The notes beneath the pieces were generated by a model that was given only the letters and a program-made list of their open reading frames with translations, did no database searches and was not told the DNA's origin. Below are positions 1 through 12,306 of a DNA stretch of 64,000 bases, piece after piece; the first letter of the stretch is position 1, and each line of letters opens with the position of its first letter. The DNA comes from Oryzias latipes (Eukaryota; Chordata; Actinopteri; Beloniformes; Adrianichthyidae), in NCBI RefSeq assembly GCF_002234675.1, contig NC_019875.2, positions 29,726,897 to 29,790,896 of the forward strand, in the 5' to 3' direction. Position numbers and translations under genes: made by a program.

Positions 1-205
1 TGCGGCACCTTCCGTCCGTGAAACCAGGGTTCGACTCCAGGCTGCTCCCTATTCCCTTCTCTACCTCTGTGCTGGTCCCAAGCCCGGTTGCTTTGAGAGG
101 GTTGCGTCAGGAAGGGCATCCGGCGTAAAACATTGCCAAGTAAACCATGCGACTTGTTCGCTGTGGCGACCCCTGATGGGAAAAGCCGAAAGAGAAACAA
201 CAACA
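1..205 (+). repeat. tRNA-derived SINE, 3' part
   Basis: A pol III B-box-like motif (GGTTCGACTCC) lies near position 29. It is followed by a body with 'gttgcgtcaggaagggcatc', 'ctgtggcgacccctgatggg' and a tail 'aaaagccgaaag' running into an A/C-rich end. The same body is seen in the antisense copy at 2735-3578, which also keeps the A box. The A box of this copy would lie before the window start. The family identity is from general knowledge of fish SINEs and was not checked against a library. Confidence 0.7.
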
Positions 206-2729
206 TGGGCGTGTCATGAGGCCGCAAAAGCTGCTCAGCATTTAGAATTGGTTGTGATTTATTAAGGGAAAACTCCATAGGATGTGCGTGCGCACGGTTT
301 TATAACTCCGAATATTTCTGTGCGTACGCACGTCCTATGTTTCATCCGTACGCCACTTCTGACGCAAATCCTACGCAAAGTTTTATAAATGAGGCCCCTG
401 GTATTTAGAATATGATATATCAATCAATAGATTTAAACTAATTTTATGGTCTTTAACTGTTTAGTTTTTTTACAAAGAAAAAAAATTAAGTACAGAACAA
501 TCTTTTTGCTTCTGTCAAAGTTTATTTTATTACAAATGACAAATGAAAACTGATCAGAAACATTCAAATGTTAACCTTTTTAAAATCATGCAAAAAGTTA
601 CTATAAATAGTTACTTGTAAAACAGAGTAAATCAGTTCCTACCTCAGTTACTTATTGCGTTAGGTAGTGAGTAACTGTAATCCATTACTTTTTTAAAGTG
701 ATGGTCCATACCATACAGTGGTAAAATGTAAGAATCTTTACAAATAGATTTGAATAGAACAGGATAAGAACTGTCCAACAAGTTCTACTATTTAAACAAC
801 TTTTAGTTATTTTTTTATTTTTTTATCTTGTCCAGTCCAGCAGCTGAGCAAACCGATCGGAGTCGGAGGTCTCTTACGTTGGACGGATTTTTCTGTTCCA
901 ACAGAAGGTCATGAATCTTCTGATGCACGAGGTGTATATTTGTATAAACTCCTTTTGGATTTAAGGCTAAAACTGATTCATATTTATTATATTTTCATAC
1001 AACTTTTCATGTTTAGACTTCTTTCAAAAGTGAATGAACTCCTCTGTCTGAACTTTGCCTTGAAGTCGTGTCTTTATGTTACTCTACAGACGGATAAATC
1101 CTTTAAATGTAAAGGAGTTTCTATGACGACCAGCATGTAAACAGATAAAGTGAACAATTTCATGCGTTTGATCAGCTGGATGTGATGTGAAACCATTAAC
1201 TGCCCGGATGCCCCCAGAGGTGCAGGTTGATGTGAGGATTGTGGGTAAAGTTGTGTTTCAGCCGCGTTAACTTTACGTGTTGGTAAATGGCGAACATATG
1301 GATGTGAAAAGAGGAGTTTCCCTCAACTCTGAGAAAAACATCAGACATGACAGATGAGACTTCTGCTCCTGTGAGTCGTTTAAATTTAGAAGTTGCTGGT
1401 GTTTTAAGTGAAACCCGCCTCAACCGCCAAACACCCCTCTGCGCTGCATCCCAGGAGACGCATCTCCAGATTTAACTACACGCCTGCAACCAGCTGTCAT
1501 TTTATGGGGAGTCTTCCCTCACGTAATTGATGTTTGTCACACTCTGCATTCACAGCAGCTTTTGGCTCCAGCACAAGAATGGCTCACAATAACGGAGGCA
1601 TCTAAACTGGCTTTCTTTCTCCCCTGGATAAAGCTCTGCGAGTTTTTAGCATCGCTGCAAAACTTCCCGGAAGCCCTCCTGGCTCCAGAGAGGGCCAAAG
1701 CAAACTTCAGTGCTTCCTGTCTTTGAAACCCAGCAGCCGGCTCCTGAAAACTCTGGTCTTTGTGTTGCAGCGACGGCCTGCTGTCCCGCTTCAGACTGGC
1801 TGGAGAGCGTTTTCTTTCCTCAGGCTGCGCTTGCGTTGGCCGGCGACCAGCTCACCGTGCCGCGCTCTTCTTGTTTATGCTTTAGCCCGATGATTTTTTA
1901 AGATTTAGAGGGTTTTCTTTCCCCCCAGTTACCAAACATCTCAAGTGTTTGAAATGACCAAACTTGAGTTTTAATGAAACATCTGTTCTGCTGCAGCAAA
2001 GGAACATAGCAGAACATGCCTAGAGCAGTTTGACAGAGCGGAAGTTTTTATTGGCTCCAGTTCATCCACATTATTATAAATGGAACTTTCAAAATGTCCT
2101 GAGTTTCTAAACTTTAAGAAATGTTGACAAGGAGGTTTGAAGTTTCTGGCATTTCTAACAAGATCTCTTGTTTGCTGTCACATGAAGACATCCGGAAGCT
2201 GAATGTGGAACCGTGGAACCGGCCCAGCTTTTGGGATGTTAGTGGTCAGTCTTTATTCAAATCCTTATTGTGAATCAGGAGCGGATGGAAAAATGCCGTT
2301 TGAAAAAGCCTGTAGCAGTGACGGAGGGGCGTTTCTTTCCGATTCAGACAACAGATCCATCAACGTCTTTGTTTTCCTCGTCAAAGCTGTACGGCTGGAT
2401 ACCTCCTGTACTGCTCGCCATTTTTGTTGCACTGTCACCGTTAGATTGGGCTGTAAGATAAACAAAGGGATTATGGGATATACAGGAAGGCTCCTCTACT
2501 ATTTGCTGGCTTGTGGCTTAGCTACCTCAAGGGATGTCGTGGAAATGGAATTTCATTGTCGTTGGTGTTGTAAGTGGATAAAGAAGTCTACATTAGGATC
2601 ATGTCAGTTCCACGCTCCTTTGAGTGACGCTGTCGTACGATGCGACTACTGGTTCCTGACTAAATGCTGCACATACAGGCTGTGCACGTTAACCTAAGGA
2701 TGTCCAGACGAACTATACTCTGTTCACCT
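206..2729. other. Non-coding stretch, no gene recognised
   Basis: No open frame here shows a domain or exon structure I can support. An inverted pair around 277-335 ('aggatgtgcgtgcgcac' against 'gtgcgtacgcacgtcct') followed by 'ttttataaatgaggcccc' looks like a small fold-back repeat end. About 2262-2470 is a worn fragment of the dispersed 'aaagacccactcc' family described at 20679-21100 ('gtgaatcaggagcggatgga', 'tcgtcaaagctgtacggctg'). The rest is AT-rich intergenic or intronic DNA. Confidence 0.5.
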
Positions 2730-2734
2730 TTCAG

Positions 2735-3578
2735 CACATCCCGTCAGGGGTCGCCACAGCCAATCAGGTGGTTTGGCAAAGAGTTTTTGGTAACGCTTTC
2801 TTTTACAGTACAGTACTTACAGTGTACTTAAGTGGTATTTACATGGTACTTATTGTGCAACTACTGGGTACTTTCAGGGTATGTACATGGTCATTTTTAT
2901 GGAATCTACTGTGTACTTACAGTGTGTTTACATGGTACATTTTATGGTAGTTACATGGTACTTTTTTGTGTCTACTCTGTACTTACATGGTACTTACTGT
3001 GTATTTATGTGGTACTATTTGGTTCATACCCATGTGGTACATACTGGGTATCTTTTATATACTTACTGGTTATTTACATGTTGTGCAACGGTGTCTTTTG
3101 TGGTACTTACCACATGTAAGAACAAGGCAAGTACAAATAAAGCACAAATAAAGTAGTTGTTCTTCCATGTGGTAAGTACCACAAAAGACACATTTGCACA
3201 ATATGTAAATACCCAATAAGTATAATATAAATACCCAGTATGTACCACATAGGTATGAACCAAAAAGTACCACATAAATATATAAGTAAGTACCATGTAA
3301 GTACAGAGTAGACACAAAAAAGTACCATGTAAGTACCCAGTAAGTCACATAAAAAGTACCATGTAAATACCCTGAAAGTACCCAGTATTTACACAATAAG
3401 TACCATGTAAAAACCACCTAAGTACACTGTAAGTACTGCACTGTAAAAGAAAGCAGTACCGAGTTTTTCTCCAGATACTCTCCTGACACAGCCCTGCATG
3501 TTATCCGGGCTGGGGACCGGATCAAACCCTGGTTCCCATGTGCCAGTTCAGTTCAGCCAACTGAGCCATAAGGCCCCA
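2735..3578 (-). repeat. tRNA-derived SINE, antisense, split by an insertion
   Basis: Read on the minus strand from 3578, this has an exact A-box match (TGGCTCAGTTGG, near 3560) and a B-box-like GGTTTGATCC. It continues into 'cagcccggataacatgcagg' and, after the insertion at 2789-3460, into 'ctgtggcgacccctgacggg'. That order matches the copy at 1-205. The SINE without the insertion would be roughly 170 bp. Confidence 0.75.
2789..3460. mobile_element. 672 bp fold-back DNA element with 8 bp target duplication
   Basis: The whole element is one imperfect palindrome. Arms of about 310-330 bp rich in 'gtacttacatggtac' motifs surround a centre near 3120-3160. The left tip 'ggtaacgctttcttttacag' pairs with the right tip, which reads 'ggtactgctttcttttacag' on the minus strand. 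'gagttttt' stands immediately outside both tips (2781-2788 and 3461-3468). An 8 bp duplication fits a hAT-type or related cut-and-paste transposase. No transposase is encoded, so the element is non-autonomous. The open frames inside are by-products of the repeats. Confidence 0.85.
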
Positions 3579-4051
3579 ACAGGCTACTTCATTCATGCTT
3601 TCCACTATTTGAACTTATTAATAGATGACATATTGTCTTTTATGTTGATTCTCTGGTAAAAAACAAAAAAACAAACAAAACAAAAGCTGCATCTAAAGTT
3701 GAGTTTACTTCAGAAACCAGTTACGTTTTTCTTGCCATGCAAGGACGAGACCTGTGGCTGCGACATTCCTTCCTCTGCTGGATGATGGGGTATTTTACTC
3801 CCACATGCCTCAGTCAAGTCAGCATCAGGCAGTCTCTACAAAGGACAATTCAACCACTACATCTAAGAACGTTATCTCAGCTTGATGTTGTTCTGAAAGA
3901 CCTGAAGATGAAACCATCAGATCCTTTTGTTTTTAATCGTTTTTACTGTTTTAATTATATAAAGTGATTTATCTTATTATCTGACTCTTGACCACAAATC
4001 CCTTGAAAAAGAGATCTGCAGATCTCAAAGGGATTTCCTGGTTAAATATTG

Positions 4052-4132
4052 CCACCCACTCACCCATCCACCCACTCACCCATCCACCCACTCACCCATC
4101 CACCCACTCACCCATCCATCCATCCATCCATC
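4052..4132. repeat. 16 bp tandem repeat (ccacccactcacccat)n
   Basis: About four copies of the 16 bp unit run into a short (CATC)n tail. Low-complexity DNA with no apparent gene. Confidence 0.9.
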
Positions 4133-4702
4133 CGTCTGTTGCTCTGTACTTGCGTGCATTTTTTTTCTTTTTCGTCTCTGATGTTGTTGTTTTCAACAAA
4201 TAAATCTCAAACTGCGGATTTGTGTTTTTTTTAGTAAAGTACAGCGTGTGTCAATGTGAGAGAGACAGGTGGACATTGTCTTTGGTGTGGTTGAGCTTCA
4301 GGTTCGCCGAGCGCAGTCAGACTTGGCCGGCTGGTGCTGTGGGTTTGTTGGTTCTGGTGGACCATGAAGCTTGAAGGTGCAGAGACGGGACAGAGTTCCA
4401 CACAAACTGCTCTTCATTCCCGGCTGTCTGCTGCTGATTTTCCTTCAGGCCACCCAGCAGGCCTCACCGCGGAAATCCAGCCTGGCAGATGGTTGATGGA
4501 GGCAGGTTTAGTGCTGGACTGGGCACCAGCGCAGCGGTTGGAGGCTCATGGGAAAGTGAGACAAAGCTGTGTGATTTTATTCCTCTGGCACCAAACGTAT
4601 TAGCTTAAAAATTAAGGAGAGTCCTTCGAACACTGCATGTGCCTCAGATGTATTACTTTTTGTGTTTCCCACTCTTACATCTCTGTTTTGTCTTAAGGTC
4701 AG

Positions 4703-5321
4703 TGTCAAAGAGCCACTATGTAGATTTTGGGCATATTGTACGGCTGACAACTGGTCATAGGTTAATATTTGTGGAAAAAGTTAGAAAAGTTGTGGTCTTT
4801 ACGTGAAATTTTCACAGATGCATCACGAATGAACCATGTTAAAACCAAGGAAGAAGTAAAAATAAACAAAAAAACGTAAGTCATCATAGATCATGACCCG
4901 CTTGTGATTATTGTGCTCTTTATATGCAAATTATTAGTAATTCAATTACATAATTTAAACGTTATACGTGCTCCGTGTCCGCAATATAAACATTATGCAT
5001 TGGTGGTTCGTGCGTGACAAGTCTGTTAGACATACATGGAATGGTCGTAGAAAGACACTAATTTGTGTATGCATCTCACAAAAAAATCACGCACAACTGC
5101 GTCAGAGTTTTTATGTAGTTTATACGTGTATTTTGTGCGTAAACTACGTAAAATATGCGTAAGCTCAAATCCGAATTCACGCAAAGCTGAAACCCTCAAC
5201 GGACATCTGTGCACATCGACAAACACAAGAACCCTGAAGGACGTAAATCACGCATGAAACACGGAAGAGCGAAATGTCCTTCATGACTAATGCGTGAAAT
5301 GTACATAGTGGCTGTGTGACA
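4703..5321. mobile_element. Probable MITE with imperfect terminal inverted repeats
   Basis: The left end 'tgtcaaagagccactatgta' matches the reverse complement of the right end, 'tgtcacacagccactatgta', in 17 of 20 bases. The interior has several short 'acgtaaa' and 'cacgcat' motifs and no transposase. A target duplication is not clear, so the exact ends are approximate. Confidence 0.6.
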
Positions 5322-8300
5322 TGGCGTTTTTTTAAAAATGATTTTTAAAACTGTTTTAATGTATTTGCCCGTGTTTTTCTGCTTCTGTCGGTTTACTTTA
5401 ATGACCTATGCTGCTAACTTCTTGGCCAGATCATCTTTGAAAAAGAAACCCTGATCTCAATGAACTTTATCTGGTTGTAAAGTTTATTTAAATATTTTCT
5501 TAATGTGGAGAAATTATGATGCAGTTTTGGTTCTAGAGTTTCATGTTTTTTTGTTTTTTTTACGGGTAAAGCTGCTGCTTTGACACAATGCTGCACATTT
5601 ATGGAAAATTCCTGAAAAGAAGGAAGTCATTCACATTTTGTATTTTATCGCTGGTGAAAAACTGAGGTTGAAGGTTTCAACCTGATCCTGACCCCCCGTC
5701 TCTCCTCTGATGACCTCATGCATGTTATTGACCCCTTCCAGCCCGACCCTGATTTAGCTTTGGCGACTTTTAGCTGAGCTAATAAGTCTGCTGCGTTTGC
5801 ATCCAGCCGCCTGCCTGTTGTTGTGACACACACATTAGTGGTGATACAAAAATGGCGAGCAACATCAGAGCCATCCAGCTGTGCAGTTTGGATCCAGGTT
5901 CCAGCTCAGCTTTTTCAAACTGCCTTTCTTTAACTCTTCCTGATTAAATTCAACCCAGTTTTATTTATAAAGCCCAATGTCAAAACAACAGTCATCTTAA
6001 CGGGCTTCACACTGGCAGTTGCATAGTATTCAGAAAAGCATGAGGTCATAGAATTCAATAGGTAAATTCTAAACTGAGCTAACTAAACAGACTAAACTAA
6101 ACTGGGTATCCCTGCCCTTTGACCCTCCTTATCGGTAAGGAAAAACTCCGGAAAAAAAGAAGAAACCTCAGGGGTGTCCAGGGGAGGGATCCTCCCCCAG
6201 GACAGACACAGCACTTTGAATAAACAAAATACCCAGAAAGGCCATTTTACATTTGATTTTTTTCAAATTTGTCCTCCATCATCAGAAAAATGCCACAAGA
6301 GCCCGTTAAAAACACCCAAAAACACCATTTTCATGGGAGTGGGTCTTTGATGTCTTTTTTTTTATGCTTCACTGCAAATCTGACAGAGAAACTTTCTGCC
6401 ATAAATGTGAATCAACAGGCTGGAATGACGCTCAGATGGACCTTCCCTCCATGAGGGGCAGAAGCTGTAGAGTGACGTTCTGTCTGCTACTTTTATAGAA
6501 GTACTTACAGATTCTCCTGCTGCTCCTCCATCTGGATTTTTTTAAAAAGCTGCTTTCTTTAATGTCCTTCAAAGGGATGTTTTTTCATTTGTATCAGATA
6601 GAGAACAATGTGTTTATGAACCTAAACTGTTTTTGTGGGAATTAAAGGTTTTCAAAGTACTTTTGCATGAGTACACGCGTGTGTTTGAGCTGAGGAGGAT
6701 TTCATTTTAAGAAGTCATCCCTCATAATGTCAGAGCACATCCATCAAAGCTCAGCAAAACCTGCCGGCCGGCGGGTTGAATCCTTTTCTCAGAAACTAAA
6801 ATGACTCCATGAGGAGGAGGATGGAGGAGCGAGGAGTTCGTATGTCATCGTCAGACTCATACATGTGGTTTATGGCTTTCATGTTTGTCTAAATGTATGG
6901 ATGTAAAGATGTCTTACTTAGGGAGAAGCCTTTTACCGTAAACGCTGTTCTTTAGTTTCAGCTTTACGGCCTCAGAGGAGCACAGACTAGTTATTATCGA
7001 GTTAAGAGGAGATCTGCTGGTCCTCCAGCCTCAGTGCTTTATTTGATTCTCTGTCTAGACTCATGACATAACATAAGCAGTGGACATAGAAGGACAACAT
7101 GGGGCTTTATTTTGGGCCATGCATGTGCACGTCAGGGACCGCCAGTTCTCTGCTACGTGAAAACATCCGGCATGCCAGAGCTGCTTCTGAAAATGAATTC
7201 CTTCATCGTCCAACGAGCTGCAGATGAATCTGTGAGAAAGGAGAGAAAACACGGGTTGGATTTCCCGCTCAGTGGCCCAGCGCTGCTAATGAGGCACACT
7301 TGTTAGATTATTGAAAAGCCTCTCGGGGTCAGAATATATGAGCCATTTGTCCCAGCATGCTCTCTTGTAACCAGGCACAGATGAGATGACACTAACATCT
7401 AATCAGCTCCATCTCCACTGGATTCAGAGCTGTTTTTGCTGCGGTTTCTGGTGGCAGCTGACGGCAGAGAATCAAAATCAGGTTTTCCTTCAAACAAAGT
7501 CACAAACTTCGGTGACATGTTCATGCATCCACGTGTTTTATTTTTGGACAGTAAATGATTCCAGAAAATACCAATAAAGTGGAAGGCAGTTCAGAGAAAC
7601 TTATGGATGAAACAGTAATATTTAAAAGAAGTGAAAAAGCTTCAGAGAGACGTGTCCGTCCTCAACGGACACTTAAACCCGTGTTGAGCCTCTGATGCAC
7701 GGCTTCAGAGGTCAGCGTGTGTCGTCAGCCATGTTTGGCTGCCCTGATCCAAAAGTTATGTTTAATATTCCAGTAAGTTTCTTGTGTTTAATGGATGTGT
7801 TGAGGCCCCCCTCTCCTGCAGAGACTCACGGTGTCGTTTTATTCTGAAATTCTGGACTCTGATGGTACTCGTCCTGTAAAACGGCCACCATAGCCTAAAT
7901 TGAAGGCAGAGTTCTGCTCGGATCGGCTGGATCAAGTGTTGTTTGGGACGCGCCGTAACCAGACCCAGATGTGCCAGAGGACTGGGGGCCACATGAGTGC
8001 GCCGTAAACCTGTTCGCCGGGACTCAAAATAAACAGCAGCGCGAGCAATCACGGCTGGCTCAGCATTTCAAGGAGGAGTTTGTCTCCGCGGTAACTTCCC
8101 CCCGTTGAATAGCGCTCACTTGTTAGCATTCTTGCTGGTGACGGTTAAGCGTAGTAACCGGAGGGGGGGGGGGTCCGCCGTGACCCGACTGTGCTGGAGG
8201 AGCTCCGCTCCGGTTCACTGTGGAGGGGGCCAGCCGTCTCCGTTCATTAAGTCCGAGCTGAAAACGATGCTTTGGAAGACATTCATGTTTTTCCATATGA

Positions 8301-9009
8301 GTTATCTCAGCCTTTATTATGGGATGCAGATCTAGAACTGATGTTACACCATTAACTAAATCCCAATGTGTTGCCATTGCAGGTTGCTGCTCTGCAGAGC
8401 AATTTCCCACCAGGGACAGTAAAGTAGATCTTTCTCTCTACCGCACATCATTGATGTTTACGTTGAAAGTGTCAAACACGTCTTGTGCTAAAGCCTGAGT
8501 TACATGCACCGCTACAGGTGCTGCAGGTTTTTCGGTTGTCCGGGTCCCTGGAGGGGCGTACAGGGGAGCGGCTGCACCTGAACAGGAGCCATCGCCATCG
8601 GCAACGACCGTTCAAGCAAGTCTGTGAAAACACATTTCAGGCTTCTGCCTGAAAACTCTGGTGTTCACTTGTGGCTATGTTTCCACGACCATTTTCAGGC
8701 TCTACCTGCAACACAGGCGGCCGCTGAACGAGCGTTGAAAGTTATATCCGGTTTTGCCAATCAGGGACTCATCTATATGTGGTGGCATTTAGACGGTGTC
8801 CGTTTTTCATTCACGGACGTGCTAACCGTTTGAAAAGTGATCACGGAGGACACGTTAATCATTGTGGTTTGTGGATTCTATGACACCAAGTTGTTATTTG
8901 TCAGAATAGAACTACGAGCCAAAAAGCCTGGAGCTGGATTCACCAGTTTTACACTGCTTTGACATTTCACACCAAACTTCTAGTGTTGCTCACTAATGCT
9001 CGTTTTGTT
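5322..9009. other. Repeat-rich non-coding stretch
   Basis: About 5945-6200 resembles a common fish interspersed repeat ('cagttttatttataaagccc' through 'gaagaaacctcaggggtgtc' and 'gagggatcctcccccaggac'). About 6245-6353 is a fragment of the dispersed family described at 20679-21100, ending 'gtgggtcttt'. The remainder holds no exon I can support. The short first coding exon of colec12 could lie here or before the window; I looked for a frame coding for its conserved YKRF-like end and did not find it. Confidence 0.45.
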
Positions 9010-9131
9010 AGTGTATCCTGAAGTGTTTGTAAAATAATGGAGGCTGCACGCACTCATGATGTGCAGGTGATACTGTCGTACCGTGCTCTCACGCCACACC
9101 CTAGCCGTAAGACGCATAAGGTGCGAGTACC

Positions 9132-10239
9132 CCTTGTGCTATCTTGTGGGGTCCAGATGACCCCACTCCCAACATTAACGTGCCTTGGAGGCACTTTACC
9201 ATTGGGAGTTGGGTCATCTAGACCCACTAGACCAGTGTTTTTCAACCTTTTTTGAGCCACGGCACACTTTAACCTTGACAAAAATCCCGCGGCACACCAG
9301 CATCCCAAAGAAAAAAAAAAAAGCAGAAACTCATAGTCTGTTTTGATCTACAGCCCCCCCCGGCAATCTGACGTGCATTTTTGTGATAATTGTGGCAGAA
9401 AAAGCAGGAAGTTGCAGATGTTTTTCTAAAAGATGTAATAAAAGTTAAGTTACATACAAACTGTATGTTCGTTGTGTTTTCAAGACGCTGTCCCTTTAAG
9501 CCAATGCATCATGGGAGATGTAGTGTGAAAACTGCGAGAAAACGGCAGAAAGACTCGCGTCTCTGAGCTTCATGGTTTTGTTCACTTGTTCCACGGTCTG
9601 ATACCGGATTCTGTGGAAAGTTACACCGCTAAAGACGAGCTTTAGCTGGTGTTTTTGTCGGAACTGACTGAGTTATGAGCTAAATTGGAACAAGGAAGTG
9701 GAGACTTTAACCACTTCTGATTGGTCAGACTGATGACATGTGATTAAGCCTTCAAGAATGATTGGTGGTGTCGTGGAGACAGTAAAAGCTGCGGGACTTT
9801 TCCTTACACAGTTATAGCTGCAGCTATTTCGCGTTACCGTCATTCTTATCAAAATGTCTTTAATAGAATCAAATAAACACAACGAAAAAATATTTTATGA
9901 TCGTTTATATTCCTAACTCCTCAGTGTTTTATCAGGACCTGTTTGGATGAACAAAGAGCTGATTTCCTGGAGATGGTTAATGTTTTTAGATCAGTTAATG
10001 AGGGCAATTTTCCACGGCACACTTGACCATCTCCCACGGCACACTAGTGTGCCGCGGCACACTGGTTGAAAAACACTGCACTATACAGTGCTCTGAACCT
10101 TTTTTCTTCAATGATTTGTGATCTTCACTGGTGTCCATGGATTACATGAAATTTTCCACCTTTATCCACCTTTGTCATGGTAGGGAGAGCACGTCAATGT
10201 AAGTGTGTGGTCATCTGGACCCCACAAGATAGCACAAGG
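9132..10239. mobile_element. Middle level of the nest: element with ~31 bp terminal inverted repeats
   Basis: Its tips read 'ccttgtgctatcttgtgggg' followed by 'tccagatgacc' at the left (from 9132) and the same on the minus strand from 10239. Without its own insertion it would be about 254 bp. A second copy, missing its left tip, lies at 35179-35376. The tip loosely recalls piggyBac-type ends, but I see no TTAA duplication and leave it unassigned. Confidence 0.75.
9233..10078. mobile_element. Inner level of the nest: hAT-type non-autonomous element
   Basis: Terminal inverted repeats are 'cagtgtttttcaacc' (from 9233) and 'ggttgaaaaacactg' (to 10078). Subterminal 'cggcacac' motifs occur at both ends. 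The 8 bp flanks are 'cactagac' (9225-9232) and 'cactatac' (10079-10086), a target duplication with one mismatch. The unoccupied site is preserved at 35215-35222 in the related copy. These are hAT hallmarks. No transposase frame is visible inside the 846 bp. Confidence 0.88.
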
Positions 10240-11136
10240 CGTAATGACTGCGCACGAATGCCGCACACACGGGGTGTGCACTCAATATGTAAGTGTAATT
10301 TCCTCATTTCTGACAGGATTCGGGGGTGTTAAAAAAAGAAAAATCTGTACGACACGCTTGCGTCTCACCCACTTCCTACCGCCCAGCATGCCCTTAGAAA
10401 AAAAGTACACGAACTTTCTTTGATATTTTGTGCGGTCTACCTGGTTCAGGTTTGACCATTTTTCACCCGCAGACACCCATGAGGATTGATACCAAAACTT
10501 AAAATTGAGAAGGATTTTATTTTTTGTTATTATTGTATTACACCAGGTTTAGTATAAGCCAACTGAAAGGTTTTTCTTAATTGTTTCTTGCTTTTTAGCA
10601 AATTATAAAAAGGATTTTTCTGAACTTTTGTTATGGTTTGTATTACACAAATTACATTTTGAACTGAAACAAAACCCTAAAAAAAATCCAGCTTTAACGG
10701 AGGTGAATGGTTGGATTGCTCCTCTTTAACTGATGGTTTTCCGTTTCATTTTTGCCCCATAAATTCCAGGCTCTGTGTGTGTGACGTTGTTGTTCTTTAC
10801 CTACACTTCAGAACAACTTTAGCATCCCCTGCAGGAAATGGTTTTGTAACAGTAAACAGGCGATCTCCTGGGAATGCAGCAAACAGCCGTTGGCTTCTGT
10901 CAGGCGCCGAGCGGCAGAGGCTGGAGGGACGTCAGCACTCGGTGGGGTTTGAACGTTCCTGTGGGCCTGTGGAGCTCCCGGTGACGGTGTCTGCAGAACA
11001 TCTTCGGCGCTGACGGAACTGTCAGACAAATATCCACTTCCTGTTGGAGCCTCCTTTGAAGTCAGCTGACTGTAGAGAGGAGATGCTCTTTCCAGCTCCG
11101 CTCCTCCTCTGGCCATCTCCGTCTCATCCCCCTGTC

Positions 11137-11176
11137 TTCCAGTTCTTCCACACATCCTTGTGTGGAAGAACTGGAA
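11137..11176. other. Perfect 18 bp inverted repeat with 4-nt loop
   Basis: The arm beginning 'ttccagttcttccacaca' is followed by 'tcct' and its exact reverse complement. I see no pairing outside it that would mark a transposon end, and no RNA gene is recognised. Confidence 0.9.
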
Positions 11177-12061
11177 AGGCTTTTGTCTAGAGATCAAAAG
11201 TCTTCATCCCCAAACATGTTTGTGGACTAAAGTGCGTGTTTTTGTGTCCCTACTTGTGTTGGTTTGCTGAAACGCTTTTCAAAGTAGTTCCAGCTAGACA
11301 CTTGCTATGGAAATTACACAACCACAATTAGATGTAATCATCCTTTTTTTTTTACATGTGTAAATGGGTCCCACATGGCACTTTTACCACTTTAAAGCCT
11401 CGGCACAACCTTTTGAAAGGCTGGATGTCAGTTCTGGCTCCTTAAAAGTCCCCCAGAATCCATGTGTGGAGCAGGAAAGCCGTCGGGACAGAAGGACTGG
11501 AGGTTCATGACAGAACATGACATGCTGTGAAAACCACGGCTCTTCTCACAGAGGCACTTCACTCCTCCACACAGGCCCTCTTTGTGTTGCCATGGAAATT
11601 TCCACTGCTGGCCGGCCGGGAATGAGGGCGAATCTGCAGCCAAGTCTAATGTCAGGTTCATGCGGGGGGGGGCTTTTTCCTTTGAGTCAGAGTTCAAATG
11701 AAATACATCTGTTTTACAGACATAAGCAGACTCCAGCTTTCATTTTCCTTTTCTCTCCTTCATCCTTTAATATTTTTTCTAACATTAAGAACAAAATGAG
11801 TCAGTTACTGTGAACTAATAGCATGTTAGCTAAATGGAAATGTACATTGTCTGTTTGAAAACTAAAGTGAACTCAGTTTATTTCTGTCCTCTCAGATTAA
11901 GGTAATAAATTGCATTATTGGATAAATCCTGTAAAGAGACTTTTCTCCTAAAACCACAGATGAAGTTTCCTGCGTCACAATCAGTTCGATCATCTTCTGA
12001 TCTTTTTTCAAATTGTTCCCAGTGGTCTTTAGTTATGCTTGTGCCGTTTTCAACCAAAATC

Positions 12062-12306
12062 TAACACATTTTCTGCAGAGCGTGCAGGGGTTCATTAGAA
12101 ATTCACCTCTGACAGTTGGCACGGAGTGAGCCCGCCCCCCCTTTCCCTTCTCTTTTTTTCGTCTGCCCCTGATTCACGACGATTTGAAGAAGGAAATGCT
12201 CAAAATGCAGGGTTGAGCTCAATTTTTTTAAATAAAAGTCCTCCATCATCAGAAAAATGCCACAAAAACACGTTAAAAACGTCATTTTCATCAGAGAGGC
12301 TCTTTA
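12062..12306. repeat. Copy of the dispersed 'aaagacccactcc' family, 5'-degraded
   Basis: It contains the family landmarks 'ctgcccctgattcac', 'cctccatcatcagaaaaatg' and a worn end 'gaggctcttta'. Compare the better-preserved copy at 20679-21100. Confidence 0.75.

Larger units (their letters stand above)
9015..10480. mobile_element. Outer level of a nested element: unclassified repeat
   Basis: The flanks of the inner elements (about 9015-9131 and 10240-10480) match a contiguous stretch at about 58040-58425. Shared landmarks are 'gtatcctgaagtgtttgtaa' against 'gtatcatgaagtatttgtaa', then 'acgccac', then 'cacggggtgtgcac', and finally a 'cagacacc..tgagg' end. The two copies are diverged. The class is unknown. 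Confidence 0.6.

Noticed and set aside
2832..3417. Overlapping open frames on both strands with Tyr/Trp/Leu-rich repeats
   Set aside because: They fall inside the fold-back element and mirror each other on the two arms.
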